NCBI GenBank assembly: GCA_020353515.1
Contig: CP070695.1
Coordinates: forward strand, 3,823,908 to 3,887,907
Direction of reading: 5' to 3'
DNA from: Candidatus Heimdallarchaeota archaeon
GTDB lineage: Archaea; Asgardarchaeota; Heimdallarchaeia; Hodarchaeales; Hodarchaeaceae
Length of the DNA: 64,000 bases
A program made the translations under genes and the position numbers. Under the pieces are notes generated by a model. It was given only the letters and a program-made list of their open reading frames with translations, was not told the DNA's origin and did not search any database. Below, piece by piece: positions 39,200 to 47,653 of this stretch (position 1 is the first letter of the stretch; each line of letters starts with the position of its first letter).

Positions 39200-40069
39200 T
39201 TATTTCTTCTTTTGAGCCACATCTCGAAGATGTTGAACCTTCTGACTAAAACCCTCCCTTGGCGCATCAACAAACTCCCCGCAGATTATCTTCCCCTGTT
39301 TGAAGTCAAATGTAGCTTCATGAGGTGGCCAATCAGTTTTTATCCTCACTTGATTTTTTATCCAGTCTAACATCTGGACAGCGTCACCGAGCTTGTTCTT
39401 GCGACCGTATTGGGTGAAACATGGAGCAAGCACTTCGATGAAGCTAAATCCTGGATTATCAAATGATTTTAAAATGCTGTTTCTTAATCTGATAGTGTCA
39501 TATCCAGGCCAACGGGCAACATAACTTGCCCCTGAAGCTGCTGCTAATGAAACTAAATTGAATGGAGGTTCAATATTCCCATAAGGAGTGGTTGTTGTGA
39601 AGTCACCTATCTGAGTGGTCGGAGCACATTGACCTCCAGTCATCCCATAGACATTGTTATTTATACACAGAACGGTTATTTCTACATTTCTTCTACAGGC
39701 ATGGATGAAATGATTCCCACCAATGGCAAAAAGATCTCCGTCTCCTGAAAGAACAACTACTTCAAGATTAGGATTTGCCAGTTTCAACCCTGTAGCAAAG
39801 GGAATAGCTCTCCCATGCGTTGTGTGAAAAGCAGGAGAATTAAAACATCCACTAGATCGGCCAGTGCAACCAATACCTGAAACCACTGCATAATCTTTAG
39901 ATGTGAGACCTCTTTCTGCAAAACAGCTAGTTATAGATGTTATTGCTGATCCGATCAGACAACCAGGACAAAAGATAAATCGATGTAAGTTTAACCTTTC
40001 ATGTAAGGGATGATCCTCAGGGATCTCGTCAGAACTTTTTGGAGCTGGAATTTTATCTGTTGTTGTCAT
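39200..40069 (-). CDS. korB: 2-oxoglutarate/2-oxoacid:ferredoxin oxidoreductase beta subunit
   Basis: The 289-aa TPP-binding subunit has F-C-P-G-C-L-I-G, G-I-G-C-T-G-R, H-G-R-A-I-P-F-A-T-G and the thiamine motif S-G-D-G-D-L-F-A-I-G-G-N-H. N-N-N-V-Y-G-M-T-G-G-Q follows. The Cys residues coordinate a 4Fe-4S cluster. An AAGGAGG SD precedes the ATG. It is the last of korD-korA-korB before hdrA. M-T-G-G-Q is typical of the 2-oxoglutarate enzyme, but 2-oxoacid specificity is not certain from sequence. Confidence 0.9.
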   Translation of the reverse strand: MTTTDKIPAPKSSDEIPEDHPLHERLNLHRFIFCPGCLIGSAITSITSCFAERGLTSKDYAVVSGIGCTGRSSGCFNSPAFHTTHGRAIPFATGLKLANPNLEVVVLSGDGDLFAIGGNHFIHACRRNVEITVLCINNNVYGMTGGQCAPTTQIGDFTTTTPYGNIEPPFNLVSLAAASGASYVARWPGYDTIRLRNSILKSFDNPGFSFIEVLAPCFTQYGRKNKLGDAVQMLDWIKNQVRIKTDWPPHEATFDFKQGKIICGEFVDAPREGFSQKVQHLRDVAQKKK

Positions 40070-40071
40070 AT

Positions 40072-41226
40072 TTAAACCTCCTTTAGCAACTCCTCATAAA
40101 TAAACCGTGGACTGAAGGGAATGGTTGTTGGTACTAAACTACCAGTTACTTCAAATCCAAGATGTCGGAATCGTTCAACTTCTCGGATCACTTGACCATA
40201 ATTCATTTCGCTAACAATCACTTTTTTCAAGCCAAGCTGACCTAATTTTTCCATGAGTTTTTCGGGAAAAGGCCACAACGTTCTTAATCTCACTAAACCG
40301 ACCTTATGGCCTTCTTTGCGTGCACGTTCAACTGCCTCGGGAACGCCTCTTGAATTAATACCATAAGATAAAATAACCGTCTCGGCATCATCTAAATGTT
40401 GTTCCTCCCATGGGACGTATTCATTAATCGCAACGCTCGCGTTTCTAATCTTATCACAAAGACGTGTAATAAGCTTTATCGCTCTCTCTGGAGTCATATC
40501 TGGACTTCCAGTGTCATCATGAGTCAACCCTGTTACATAAAAGTTATATTCTGTTCCAGCTGTAGCCATACCTGGAACCAAGTCCTCATCGAGAACTTCA
40601 AATGGTTTGTATTCCTCTGGAGGAACTTGGGGAGGTTTTCGGTTGATAACTTCAAAATTTGAGTGATACCTTACAGGTTCCATCATTTGACCTACTATGC
40701 CATCTGATGCAATAATAACTGGTGTTCGATACTTCTCAGCTAAATTAAAACCATATATAGAGAAATCGTAACATTCTTGAACTGTACCTGGAGCAAGAAC
40801 GATCATCTCATAATCCCCATGTGAAAGGTATCGTGTTTGCATAACATCAGATTGTGAGGCTTTAGTAGGTTGTCCAGTGCTAGGTCCCCCTCGCATCACA
40901 GTGATAACTACCATAGGTGCTTCCAACATGAATCCTAAACCAATAGTTTCCGCCATTAAGGACAATCCAGGACCAGATGTCGCAGTCATTGCTTTAACAC
41001 CAGCGTAGGAAGCTCCTACTACCGAAACAATCGAAGCTAGTTCATCTTCCATTTGGATGAAGGTACCACCAACTTGAGGAAGACGTCTTGACATATAATG
41101 GGCAATTTCTGAGGATGGAGTAATGGGATACCCTCCAAAGTAGCGGCAGCCAACCGCAATAGCTCCTTCAGCACTCGCATAATTTCCAGTAGTAAGTACT
41201 AGCTTTCCATTATTATCACTACTCAT
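40072..41226 (-). CDS. korA: 2-oxoglutarate/2-oxoacid:ferredoxin oxidoreductase alpha subunit
   Basis: The 384-aa subunit starts with G-N-Y-A-S-A-E-G-A-I-A-V-G-C-R-Y-F-G-G-Y-P-I-T-P, which includes the Y-P-I-T-P CoA/oxoacid motif. T-S-G-P-G-L-S-L-M follows in the pyrimidine-binding region, then G-G-P-S-T-G-Q-P-T. The start overlaps the korD stop by four bases (ATGA), with a GAGGAGAG SD. In the assembled enzyme it pairs with KorB; no separate gamma subunit is found next to it. Confidence 0.9.
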   Translation of the reverse strand: MSSDNNGKLVLTTGNYASAEGAIAVGCRYFGGYPITPSSEIAHYMSRRLPQVGGTFIQMEDELASIVSVVGASYAGVKAMTATSGPGLSLMAETIGLGFMLEAPMVVITVMRGGPSTGQPTKASQSDVMQTRYLSHGDYEMIVLAPGTVQECYDFSIYGFNLAEKYRTPVIIASDGIVGQMMEPVRYHSNFEVINRKPPQVPPEEYKPFEVLDEDLVPGMATAGTEYNFYVTGLTHDDTGSPDMTPERAIKLITRLCDKIRNASVAINEYVPWEEQHLDDAETVILSYGINSRGVPEAVERARKEGHKVGLVRLRTLWPFPEKLMEKLGQLGLKKVIVSEMNYGQVIREVERFRHLGFEVTGSLVPTTIPFSPRFIYEELLKEV

Positions 41227-41507
41227 GAACTCTCCTCCTGTAGTAATTGTATCTCAGTTACAAATATTGAGACAGAGGGGCAGATCCGCTCACACTGTTG
41301 ACACCCTACACATTCATCTGGCTTAACAGCAATCGCAGGGTGTAACATTCTTGAGTTGTATGCCTCCATATCGATCTCCAATACGTCTGTTGGACAGAAC
41401 TCCACACATAATTCACATCCATCACACTGTTCAGGTAGTATCGTCACGACATACTCCTTATCAGTAGTTGGAGGAGGTAATATGGGCTTCCGTTGGCTTC
41501 TTAACAT
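41223..41507 (-). CDS. korD: 2-oxoacid:ferredoxin oxidoreductase delta subunit (2x[4Fe-4S] ferredoxin)
   Basis: The 94-aa protein carries two 4Fe-4S motifs: C-D-G-C-E-L-C-V-E-F-C-P and C-V-G-C-Q-Q-C-E-R-I-C-P. It is the electron-exit subunit of the Kor complex. The gene is the first of the korD-korA-korB-hdrA run, so its upstream region (41508-42076) holds the promoter. The order DAB without a gamma (korC) gene is notable. Confidence 0.88.
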   Translation of the reverse strand: MLRSQRKPILPPPTTDKEYVVTILPEQCDGCELCVEFCPTDVLEIDMEAYNSRMLHPAIAVKPDECVGCQQCERICPSVSIFVTEIQLLQEESS

Positions 41508-42076
41508 TTTCTTTCCTCTTTGTGAAGTTTAGACTTCCAATCAATATTTTTCTTAGTTGTGCTTCAATTTAATGACTAGGCTTTTAACTTTGTTTTCTAT
41601 TTCGCTGATTCGTTTTCACTTTATAGTTACTTCTTAATCATAAGATCTGATAACTAAAATCACTAATTAGCGAACCTTGTGTAATTTTTCAATTGTTAAC
41701 TATTAAAGATGAGATATTTTCTAATAATAACAACAAAAGATTTATCTGACTTGTAAAGATTCTTAGTCAATCTTTTTAAGCAGATGCTAGCAATAAGACT
41801 GATTACTTAATCTAGTATCTTGACGATCTATTCAAGGATTCTTTGATTCAATAGGTAGAGTAATATCTCCAACTATTCCGATACATAATAGCTGATGATT
41901 ATTTATAATAATTATTCTACGCAGGTCAAAATTAAACAATTGTTATGTGTGAAAATAATACCATTCTATCTAATGGTAGATCCTGCTTCAAAATATAATA
42001 TAGATTGTAGCAAGTAAAAGTAATAATAATGAAATTATTCTTGATTCAAAAATTGAAAAAAAAAAAGGGAGTATCT
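41508..42076. other. 569-base gene-poor intergenic region
   Basis: This AT-rich gap separates korD from the DoxX-family gene; both are on the minus strand. I see no ORF, tRNA-like or rRNA-like sequence and no tandem repeat. A short inverted repeat, CCATT-CTATCT-AATGG, lies near 41970-41985. The part next to 41507 should contain the kor-hdrA promoter. An A-rich tract at 42050-42070 borders the 3' end of the DoxX gene and would read as a T-tract terminator for it on the minus strand. Confidence 0.4.
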
Positions 42077-42619
42077 CTATTTTAGGATTGGATATTTCTC
42101 TACGAAAGAAAGTTTTGACCATTTTTCGCCTAAGCCAAGGTAATTCCCAACTGGCACTATAATGAATAATAATAGTACTAGAATATAGATAATGTGTTCA
42201 TCGATTAAAGGATTAAATACCATAGTACCTTGAGCTGGAGCAATTATCCACTCCGAGAGGTATACTGAAGATAGAAAGATTATTGTAGAAATACTTGATA
42301 GTCTTACAAGTACACCAGACATGAGTCCAACACCAGCGAACAGCAACATTCCCATATAAGCAATATCTACTAGTTGATATGCATTCCCTAAGGTGTCGGA
42401 GAAGAGGAAGGCGAATGGGCTATTCTGGTTTACACCATAAAACTGCAAAAATCCTTGTGTAGGAGATGCACCAGCAAGCCACGAGTTTTCAGGTGCTGTA
42501 GCAAACCTTAAACCGAACATTTTATCTAAGAATGGCCAAAGGAACACAAAACCCATCGCTATTCTTATTATACCAAGAGTTTTTTGATCAAGATTATATT
42601 TTTCGAACTTAGAATTCAA
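42077..42619 (-). CDS. DoxX/DoxD-like membrane protein
   Basis: The 180-aa protein has four to five TM helices and the DoxX-type opening L-G-I-I-R-I-A-M-G-F-V-F-L-W-P-F-L-D-K, followed by a long polar loop (A-P-E-N-S-W-L-A-G) and V-G-N-Y-L-G-L-G-E-K-W near the end. DoxD is the thiosulfate:quinone oxidoreductase large subunit, but most relatives have no proven role. I start at TTG 42619, seven bases after GAGGG; a TTG at 42658 would add 13 residues with no SD. It is likely linked to quinone or redox stress, but that is inference. Confidence 0.65.
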   Translation of the reverse strand: MNSKFEKYNLDQKTLGIIRIAMGFVFLWPFLDKMFGLRFATAPENSWLAGASPTQGFLQFYGVNQNSPFAFLFSDTLGNAYQLVDIAYMGMLLFAGVGLMSGVLVRLSSISTIIFLSSVYLSEWIIAPAQGTMVFNPLIDEHIIYILVLLLFIIVPVGNYLGLGEKWSKLSFVEKYPILK

Positions 42620-42741
42620 TTCTTTTCCCTCTATGATTAGTTTGATTCTAATTAACAATTGTTAAACTAGATATATTATCTTTAGGTTTTGTTTTTCGGA
42701 ACCCTTATTATTGAGATTATTTGTTTAATTATTTGGATATA

Positions 42742-43404
42742 ATGAAAAGAAAAGAACATGAATCGCTTTTAGTTGTAAAAAAAAGTAAATTTCTATTTTC
42801 AATTACATTCACTTTCGTACTTCCAATCTGTACCGTGTTCTCTCCACTTCCATTGTTAATTTTCAATATCCTTTATTTTCCTTTTACTCTAGCTCATGAA
42901 GTAGGACATTTCGTTGTAATAAAATTAGTTTTACCATCATTGGATCCTCATTTAAAGTTCTATATTTCCAATGGAGAATTTTGTTGTGCATGTTTAACTA
43001 CTAATGAATTTCCTCACTGTTGGCAATCTATTATTGCCATGTTTGCTGGATCTACTTCAGTAATCACTTTAGCAATTCTAGGTTCATTGTTTTGGATGAA
43101 ATCGGGGAGTTTAAATGATACAGGAAAGTATTATCTTACTTTTGGCGTATTAGCTGATCTTCCCAACCTTTTACCTATTTTACCCTCTACTTTAAGGTTT
43201 GTTAACGATGGTTTTGCAATAAATTCTTATCTCTGCCAGATGGGATATTCATTCTCCTTATCAAATAAGATATCATATCTTTTTTCAGTAATCTCGATTC
43301 TAATGGTTCTAACATCCTTCTTCTTCCTTGGGATGTTTCTTTACCGCTTAGGTGAACATCTAGTAACTAAATTCGAAAAAGGAGAAATGAATGAATCAAT
43401 TTGA
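42742..43404 (+). CDS. Membrane zinc metalloprotease-like protein (M50/S2P-type HExxH)
   Basis: The ~220-aa integral membrane protein has F-T-L-A-H-E-V-G-H-F-V-V, an HExxH zinc motif at the end of a hydrophobic helix. Later comes D-L-P-N-L-L-P-I-L-P with N-D-G a few residues on, resembling the N-x-x-P-x-x-x-x-D-G element of site-2 proteases. I see about five TM helices. The start is ATG 42742; the frame is open from TTG 42721. It would cleave membrane proteins or simply be an M50 relative; no substrate is adjacent. Confidence 0.6.
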   Translation: MKRKEHESLLVVKKSKFLFSITFTFVLPICTVFSPLPLLIFNILYFPFTLAHEVGHFVVIKLVLPSLDPHLKFYISNGEFCCACLTTNEFPHCWQSIIAMFAGSTSVITLAILGSLFWMKSGSLNDTGKYYLTFGVLADLPNLLPILPSTLRFVNDGFAINSYLCQMGYSFSLSNKISYLFSVISILMVLTSFFFLGMFLYRLGEHLVTKFEKGEMNESI

Positions 43405-43419
43405 TTACTCATAACTATA

Positions 43420-44157
43420 TCAGTTTTTGCTAAGAATATCTATTTTCAAAAGGTTTTCAGGAGGTTCTTGCGCATTAATAGACCAATCATACTTTATATA
43501 TTTGATTCTCGCCTTTTTGTAGGTTTCAATGATTGACTTTTCAGCGTCCTGTAGATATTTCAATATGAATCCTTTCACTCCACCCTGAATCTCAAAATCT
43601 TTCGTATACCACTTGAATATAGGATTTAAATATAAAATATCCTTCTCTGTATCTAAGAAGACATGATCCTTATCATTAATGAAACTTAATGTAAGTGAAT
43701 CCAAAAATTTATCTAAAGTTTCTGGATCGAAAAGTCTCTTAGGTAAATTGGGACACGATTTTGAAGCACAATTGATTGCAAAGTGAATTCTGGGATCTTT
43801 GAAACGTTTCCGTAAGATTTTATTCTCTAGATTACGTAAATTGATTTTTTTTCCTGCCACATTGAATCTTCTTAAAAAGAAGAATCTTATTTTATTGAAG
43901 AGAGAAAGATTCCCTTTCCAGTTTGGATTTCGCTCTAATTCTATATATACTCCTTTAATCGTAAGTATATTGTAAGCATTTAACCAAAATGCGAACTCTT
44001 CGTTCTGATTCATGTTATGTAAGTCTGCTGTTTTCAGGTGTTGAACTTGATCAATTAACCATTCGTCTTTCTTTAACTTTTCATAGTTTACGAGACCATT
44101 ACTATCTATATATGGTTTAAGGGCACTTAAATGGTCAAAAGGAGTTGTAGAGGACAT
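43420..44157 (-). CDS. DUF547 family protein
   Basis: The 245-aa protein has F-A-F-W-L-N-A-Y-N-I-L-T-I-K-G and I-N-C-A-S-K-S-C-P-N-L, the two signature blocks of DUF547, including conserved Asn, Cys and Ser that resemble a papain-like or transglutaminase-like catalytic centre. No signal peptide is present here. The function of the family is unknown. It is convergent with the metalloprotease-like gene and divergent from rubrerythrin over a 235-base AT-rich gap. Confidence 0.75.
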   Translation of the reverse strand: MSSTTPFDHLSALKPYIDSNGLVNYEKLKKDEWLIDQVQHLKTADLHNMNQNEEFAFWLNAYNILTIKGVYIELERNPNWKGNLSLFNKIRFFFLRRFNVAGKKINLRNLENKILRKRFKDPRIHFAINCASKSCPNLPKRLFDPETLDKFLDSLTLSFINDKDHVFLDTEKDILYLNPIFKWYTKDFEIQGGVKGFILKYLQDAEKSIIETYKKARIKYIKYDWSINAQEPPENLLKIDILSKN

Positions 44158-44392
44158 TGATACTCAGATATTACTTGAGAAAATTCCAATTATAAGGAAT
44201 TCTAGAAAAAATTCAAAATCTTGGTTATTAAAAATAATAATGGGTTTGGATGTGGGTTTTTATGTTCGAAAAAAGAACAAACATACAAAATAAATAATCT
44301 TGAACCAATATAGAATGTTCAGAAATCAACAGTTTTGGACTATAAACAAAAATTTGATTCAATATCTGTAATAAAAGATAGAGTTGAAAGTT

Positions 44393-44896
44393 ATGGGAAA
44401 AACAGAAGAGAATTTAATGGCAGCATTTGCTGGTGAAAGTCAGGCAAATCGAAAATATCTTGCATATGCAAAAAAGGCAGAAAAGGATGGATTTCCTCAA
44501 GTAGGACGTCTTTTTCGTGCAGTTGCACATGCAGAAACCGTGCATGCACATAGTCATTTACATCTTTATGGTGGAATTAAAACGACTCTTGAAAATATTA
44601 AGGCAGCAATTGAAGGAGAACATTATGAATTTACTAAAATGTACCCTGAATTCTTGGAAGACGCCAAAGAGGAAACACAGAAGGCTGCAGAGCGAACTTT
44701 TGATTTCGCTAATCAAGTAGAGAAAATTCACCATGAATTATATTCACGAGCACTACAAGCGATTGAGGATGGAAAAGATCTCCCAGAAAAGACGATGTAT
44801 GTGTGTGAAGTCTGTGGCTATACCGTTGAGGATGGAATCCCAGACAAATGCCCTATTTGCAACACCTCCCACGAAAGATTTGTTAAGATAGAATAA
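44393..44896 (+). CDS. Rubrerythrin
   Basis: The 167-aa protein has the ferritin-like diiron domain (L-M-A-A-F-A-G-E-S-Q-A-N-R-K-Y, H-A-E-T-V-H-A, E-K-I-H-H-E) and a C-terminal rubredoxin-like iron site (Y-V-C-E-V-C-G-Y and C-P-I-C). Rubrerythrins reduce hydrogen peroxide using electrons from rubredoxin. The ATG at 44393 is preferred to a TTG at 44384. A separate 46-aa rubredoxin lies about 0.6 kb downstream on the other strand, consistent with one peroxide-defence island. Confidence 0.93.
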   Translation: MGKTEENLMAAFAGESQANRKYLAYAKKAEKDGFPQVGRLFRAVAHAETVHAHSHLHLYGGIKTTLENIKAAIEGEHYEFTKMYPEFLEDAKEETQKAAERTFDFANQVEKIHHELYSRALQAIEDGKDLPEKTMYVCEVCGYTVEDGIPDKCPICNTSHERFVKIE

Positions 44897-44948
44897 GAAT
44901 TTTCTATCCACTTCTATTCAATTTTTCATGAGATTAGGTGATAATGGA

Positions 44949-45512
44949 TTGACATTTGAGAATTTGGTTAAGAGAAGAAGAGCATATAGATCATTAGAAC
45001 CGGTCAAAATTACACAAGATCTAATTGAAGAAACAGCACGAGTAGCTCAATTAGCTCCTTCGTGCTTCAACAAACAACCATGGAGATATGTATTTGTTTA
45101 TGATAAAACAACTCTCACTAAATTGCAAACTGAAGGTCTTTCGAAAGGAAATCAGTGGGCAAAAGCTGCTAGTATGATCATTGCAGTATTTTCAAGAGTC
45201 GACATGGATTGTGTAATTGGTGATCGCCAGTATTATCTGTTTGATTCTGGTATGGCAACAGCAATAATGATTTTACACTTAACTGATCAAGGTTTAGTTG
45301 CGCATCCAATTGCAGGATTTGATCCAGTTAAAGTAAAGGAACTTTTGGAAATTCCTAATGAGATGCATCTGATAACCTTAATAATCGTTGGGAAAAAATC
45401 CAATACAATTCCAGACTTCTTCAAAGACTATCAAAAGAAAAGTGAAGTAACACGTCCTGAACGAAAATCACTAAATGAATTCATCTATTTAAATAAATAT
45501 ATTGAAAAATAA
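44949..45512 (+). CDS. Nitroreductase-family FMN oxidoreductase
   Basis: The ~187-aa protein begins with the standard F-E-N-L-V-K-R-R-R-A-Y-R-S, then A-P-S-C-F-N-K-Q-P-W-R-Y and D-S-G-M-A-T-A-I-M-I-L. These FMN-binding regions mark the nitroreductase superfamily. I choose TTG 44949, which has an AGGTGAT SD six bases upstream and matches the family N-terminus; ATG 44928 would add seven residues and place the SD inside the gene. Substrates of such flavoproteins vary widely; the redox-island context suggests a stress or quinone-related role. Confidence 0.8.
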   Translation: MTFENLVKRRRAYRSLEPVKITQDLIEETARVAQLAPSCFNKQPWRYVFVYDKTTLTKLQTEGLSKGNQWAKAASMIIAVFSRVDMDCVIGDRQYYLFDSGMATAIMILHLTDQGLVAHPIAGFDPVKVKELLEIPNEMHLITLIIVGKKSNTIPDFFKDYQKKSEVTRPERKSLNEFIYLNKYIEK

Positions 45513-45531
45513 TTTTAATCATTCTTTCTTA

Positions 45532-45672
45532 CTAATAATCAACAATATCGAAGTATTTTTTGGGGGCTCTACACCAAGGACAAACCCAATCATCGGGGAG
45601 CTCTTCAAAAGGAATACCTTGGGCTTCCTCGTCATAGGTATATCCACACATGCGACATTCCCAGATTGCCAT
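45532..45672 (-). CDS. Rubredoxin, 46 aa
   Basis: The small frame reads M-A-I-W-E-C-R-M-C-G-Y-T-Y then C-P-W-C-R-A-P-K-K-Y-F, with L-P-D-D-W-V between. The two C-x2-C pairs and D-D-W-x-C-P match rubredoxin exactly. Length is slightly short of the usual ~52 aa. It converges on the nitroreductase gene with 19 bases between stops. It would deliver electrons to rubrerythrin or a similar peroxide-reducing enzyme. Confidence 0.93.
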   Translation of the reverse strand: MAIWECRMCGYTYDEEAQGIPFEELPDDWVCPWCRAPKKYFDIVDY

Positions 45673-45885
45673 TTTTTTACGCCTTAATATAAATTAGAAA
45701 TACTGTGATTAAAATTTTCGGATTGAAAATTTAGTTTTGAAAAAATTATCTACCTACCATCATTCTCATATAAGATGGATAGATAACGAAATTCATATTG
45801 AAAAAAATATATTGCTAAGAATTAATATCTAATCGGAGAGTACTTTGAATTTAATTAGAGAGACTCTGATATATGTGATGAGTAA

Positions 45886-46434
45886 ATGAAAATTACTACT
45901 TTATTAGACGTCTTTAAGAGAAAAAAACATCGCTTGATTAGTTTGGAATATGTCATTATCTGTCAAAATTCTGGACAACCAATCTATGCGAAATGTTGGG
46001 GAAATGTATGCGGGATGTTGGGAAAAAAAGATGAATTGATGACGGCATTTTTAGCTGCTTTGTCCACAATGCCAACGATGTTTGCAGAATCAGACAATCA
46101 ACTCCATAATATGAGTATTGGATCCTTAAAACTAATGTTTTGCCACACAGAATCACAAAATATTATATCTCTAGCATTTCCCGAAAATAATGTAAATGAG
46201 AACACAATGGAAATCATAGAAGCTCTTTTCGAAGATATTGAGCAATTTTTAAACAAAGATTATCAAGAAACTCCTTGGGATAGATTGAACGATCCAAAAG
46301 TCCAATTATTTGAAAAAGAACTGCTTAAGAAAGTCATACATCCTTGGTTTTATCGTATATTACCAAACACTAAAGAGAAACACGAAGTAAATTGTCCAAT
46401 ATGTATGCCAATGATTCTACAATCATGTTCCTAA
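45886..46434 (+). CDS. Longin-like domain protein with C-terminal CxxC
   Basis: The 182-aa protein pairs L-E-Y-V-I-I-C-Q-N-S-G-Q-P-I-Y, G-S-L-K-L-M-F-C and two helices, the strand-strand-helix-strand order of longin-like small domains common in Asgard archaea. A C-terminal segment has N-C-P-I-C-M-P. It is 74 bases upstream of a longer paralogue whose N-terminal ~180 residues align closely with it (shared P-W-D-R-L-N-D-P-K-V). In eukaryotes longin domains act in trafficking and GTPase regulation. What this version does is not known. Confidence 0.65.
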   Translation: MKITTLLDVFKRKKHRLISLEYVIICQNSGQPIYAKCWGNVCGMLGKKDELMTAFLAALSTMPTMFAESDNQLHNMSIGSLKLMFCHTESQNIISLAFPENNVNENTMEIIEALFEDIEQFLNKDYQETPWDRLNDPKVQLFEKELLKKVIHPWFYRILPNTKEKHEVNCPICMPMILQSCS

Positions 46435-46507
46435 ATATTTTCCCAAAAATGCTTTGAAGTAATCCTAACAACATTAATAAGATTGTATTAATTGACGTGA
46501 GGAATAT

Positions 46508-47605
46508 ATGAAACTCAAAACTGTTTTAAATATTTTTAAGAAAAAGAAAGAATCTAAGGGAGTTAATCTAGAGTACCTAATAATATATGAGGATTCTGGA
46601 CAGCCAATCTATTCCAGATGTTGGGGGACTGTGTGTGGATTGTTAGGAAAAAAAGATGAACTTTTAACCGCATTTTTAGCAGCTGTATCCACAATGCCAG
46701 GAATGTTTGCTGAATCAGACACTAAAGTTCATAGTATGGGAATTGGGTCTTTAAAATTGTTATTTTTCTATACAAAATCAGAAAATGTTATCTGTGCAGC
46801 GTTTAAAGAGGGAGAGATAAACAATGAAGCAATGGAAACTATTAATACCCTCTTCAATAGTATTTCCTATTTATTAGATGAGAAATACCAAGAAACACCC
46901 TGGGATCGATTAAATGATCCAAAAGTTCAAGCATTTGAAAAAGAACTCCTTTCAAAGATCATTTACCCTTGGTTTCATGTTGCCTCCCCAGCTGATGGCA
47001 GTTCACATGAAGATGATTGTCCTCTATGCCTGCCAACAATAACCACTAGTAATAAGGAGCTCCCTGTTTGGGGAAGAATCAAGAACAGTTATTCAACCAA
47101 GACACAAACATTGACAGAAGTTGAAACACAATATGGAACTCTAAAAATAGGTGATCCTGCTCCCAACTTCGTAGCGGAAACAGATGAGAATGAAACAATA
47201 ATACTTTCTGATTTTCAATACAGAAAGAATGTAGTACTCTTCTTTTACCCTAAAGCGAATACACCTGGATGTATAATTGAAGCACAAGGATTTCGTGATG
47301 CTTACAATGAGCTGAAAGATTTAGATGTAGAAGTCCTTGGGATTTCAGTTGATGATAAATCTGATCTAAAATCCTTTAGAAATGACCAACAATTAACATT
47401 CCCGCTAGTATCTGATCTAAAAAAGGAAATTACGACAAATTACGGTTGCTTAAACGATGAATGGGGAATGGCAAACCGATTAACCTTTTTAGTTGATAAA
47501 CAAGGAAAGATCAGGAATATTTGGAACTTGACAGGGAAGTATGCTCAAACAAAACTAGCACAGCACGCCCTTGCCATTAAACAATTCCTTTTAGAATTAG
47601 AATAA
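46508..47605 (+). CDS. Longin-like domain fused to a BCP/AhpC-type peroxiredoxin
   Basis: Residues ~1-155 repeat the longin-like domain of the preceding gene, and C-P-L-C-L-P follows at 171-176. Residues ~205-365 are a peroxiredoxin: L-K-I-G-D-P-A-P-N-F, F-Y-P-K-A-N-T-P-G-C with the peroxidatic Cys near 255, then V-L-G-I-S-V-D-D. The resolving Cys usually five residues after the peroxidatic one is replaced (Q), so resolution must use another Cys or a partner. The SD GTGAGGA lies five bases before the ATG. A peroxiredoxin on a longin domain is an unusual combination. Confidence 0.85.
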   Translation: MKLKTVLNIFKKKKESKGVNLEYLIIYEDSGQPIYSRCWGTVCGLLGKKDELLTAFLAAVSTMPGMFAESDTKVHSMGIGSLKLLFFYTKSENVICAAFKEGEINNEAMETINTLFNSISYLLDEKYQETPWDRLNDPKVQAFEKELLSKIIYPWFHVASPADGSSHEDDCPLCLPTITTSNKELPVWGRIKNSYSTKTQTLTEVETQYGTLKIGDPAPNFVAETDENETIILSDFQYRKNVVLFFYPKANTPGCIIEAQGFRDAYNELKDLDVEVLGISVDDKSDLKSFRNDQQLTFPLVSDLKKEITTNYGCLNDEWGMANRLTFLVDKQGKIRNIWNLTGKYAQTKLAQHALAIKQFLLELE

Positions 47606-47653
47606 ATAAGAATTTTTGAGGTTGTTTCTTCATAAACATCGGAGGTTTGAACT

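Noticed and set aside
41508..42076. Missing Kor gamma subunit in the gap
   Set aside because: No frame of useful length with family motifs is present; the gap is AT-rich and gene-free.
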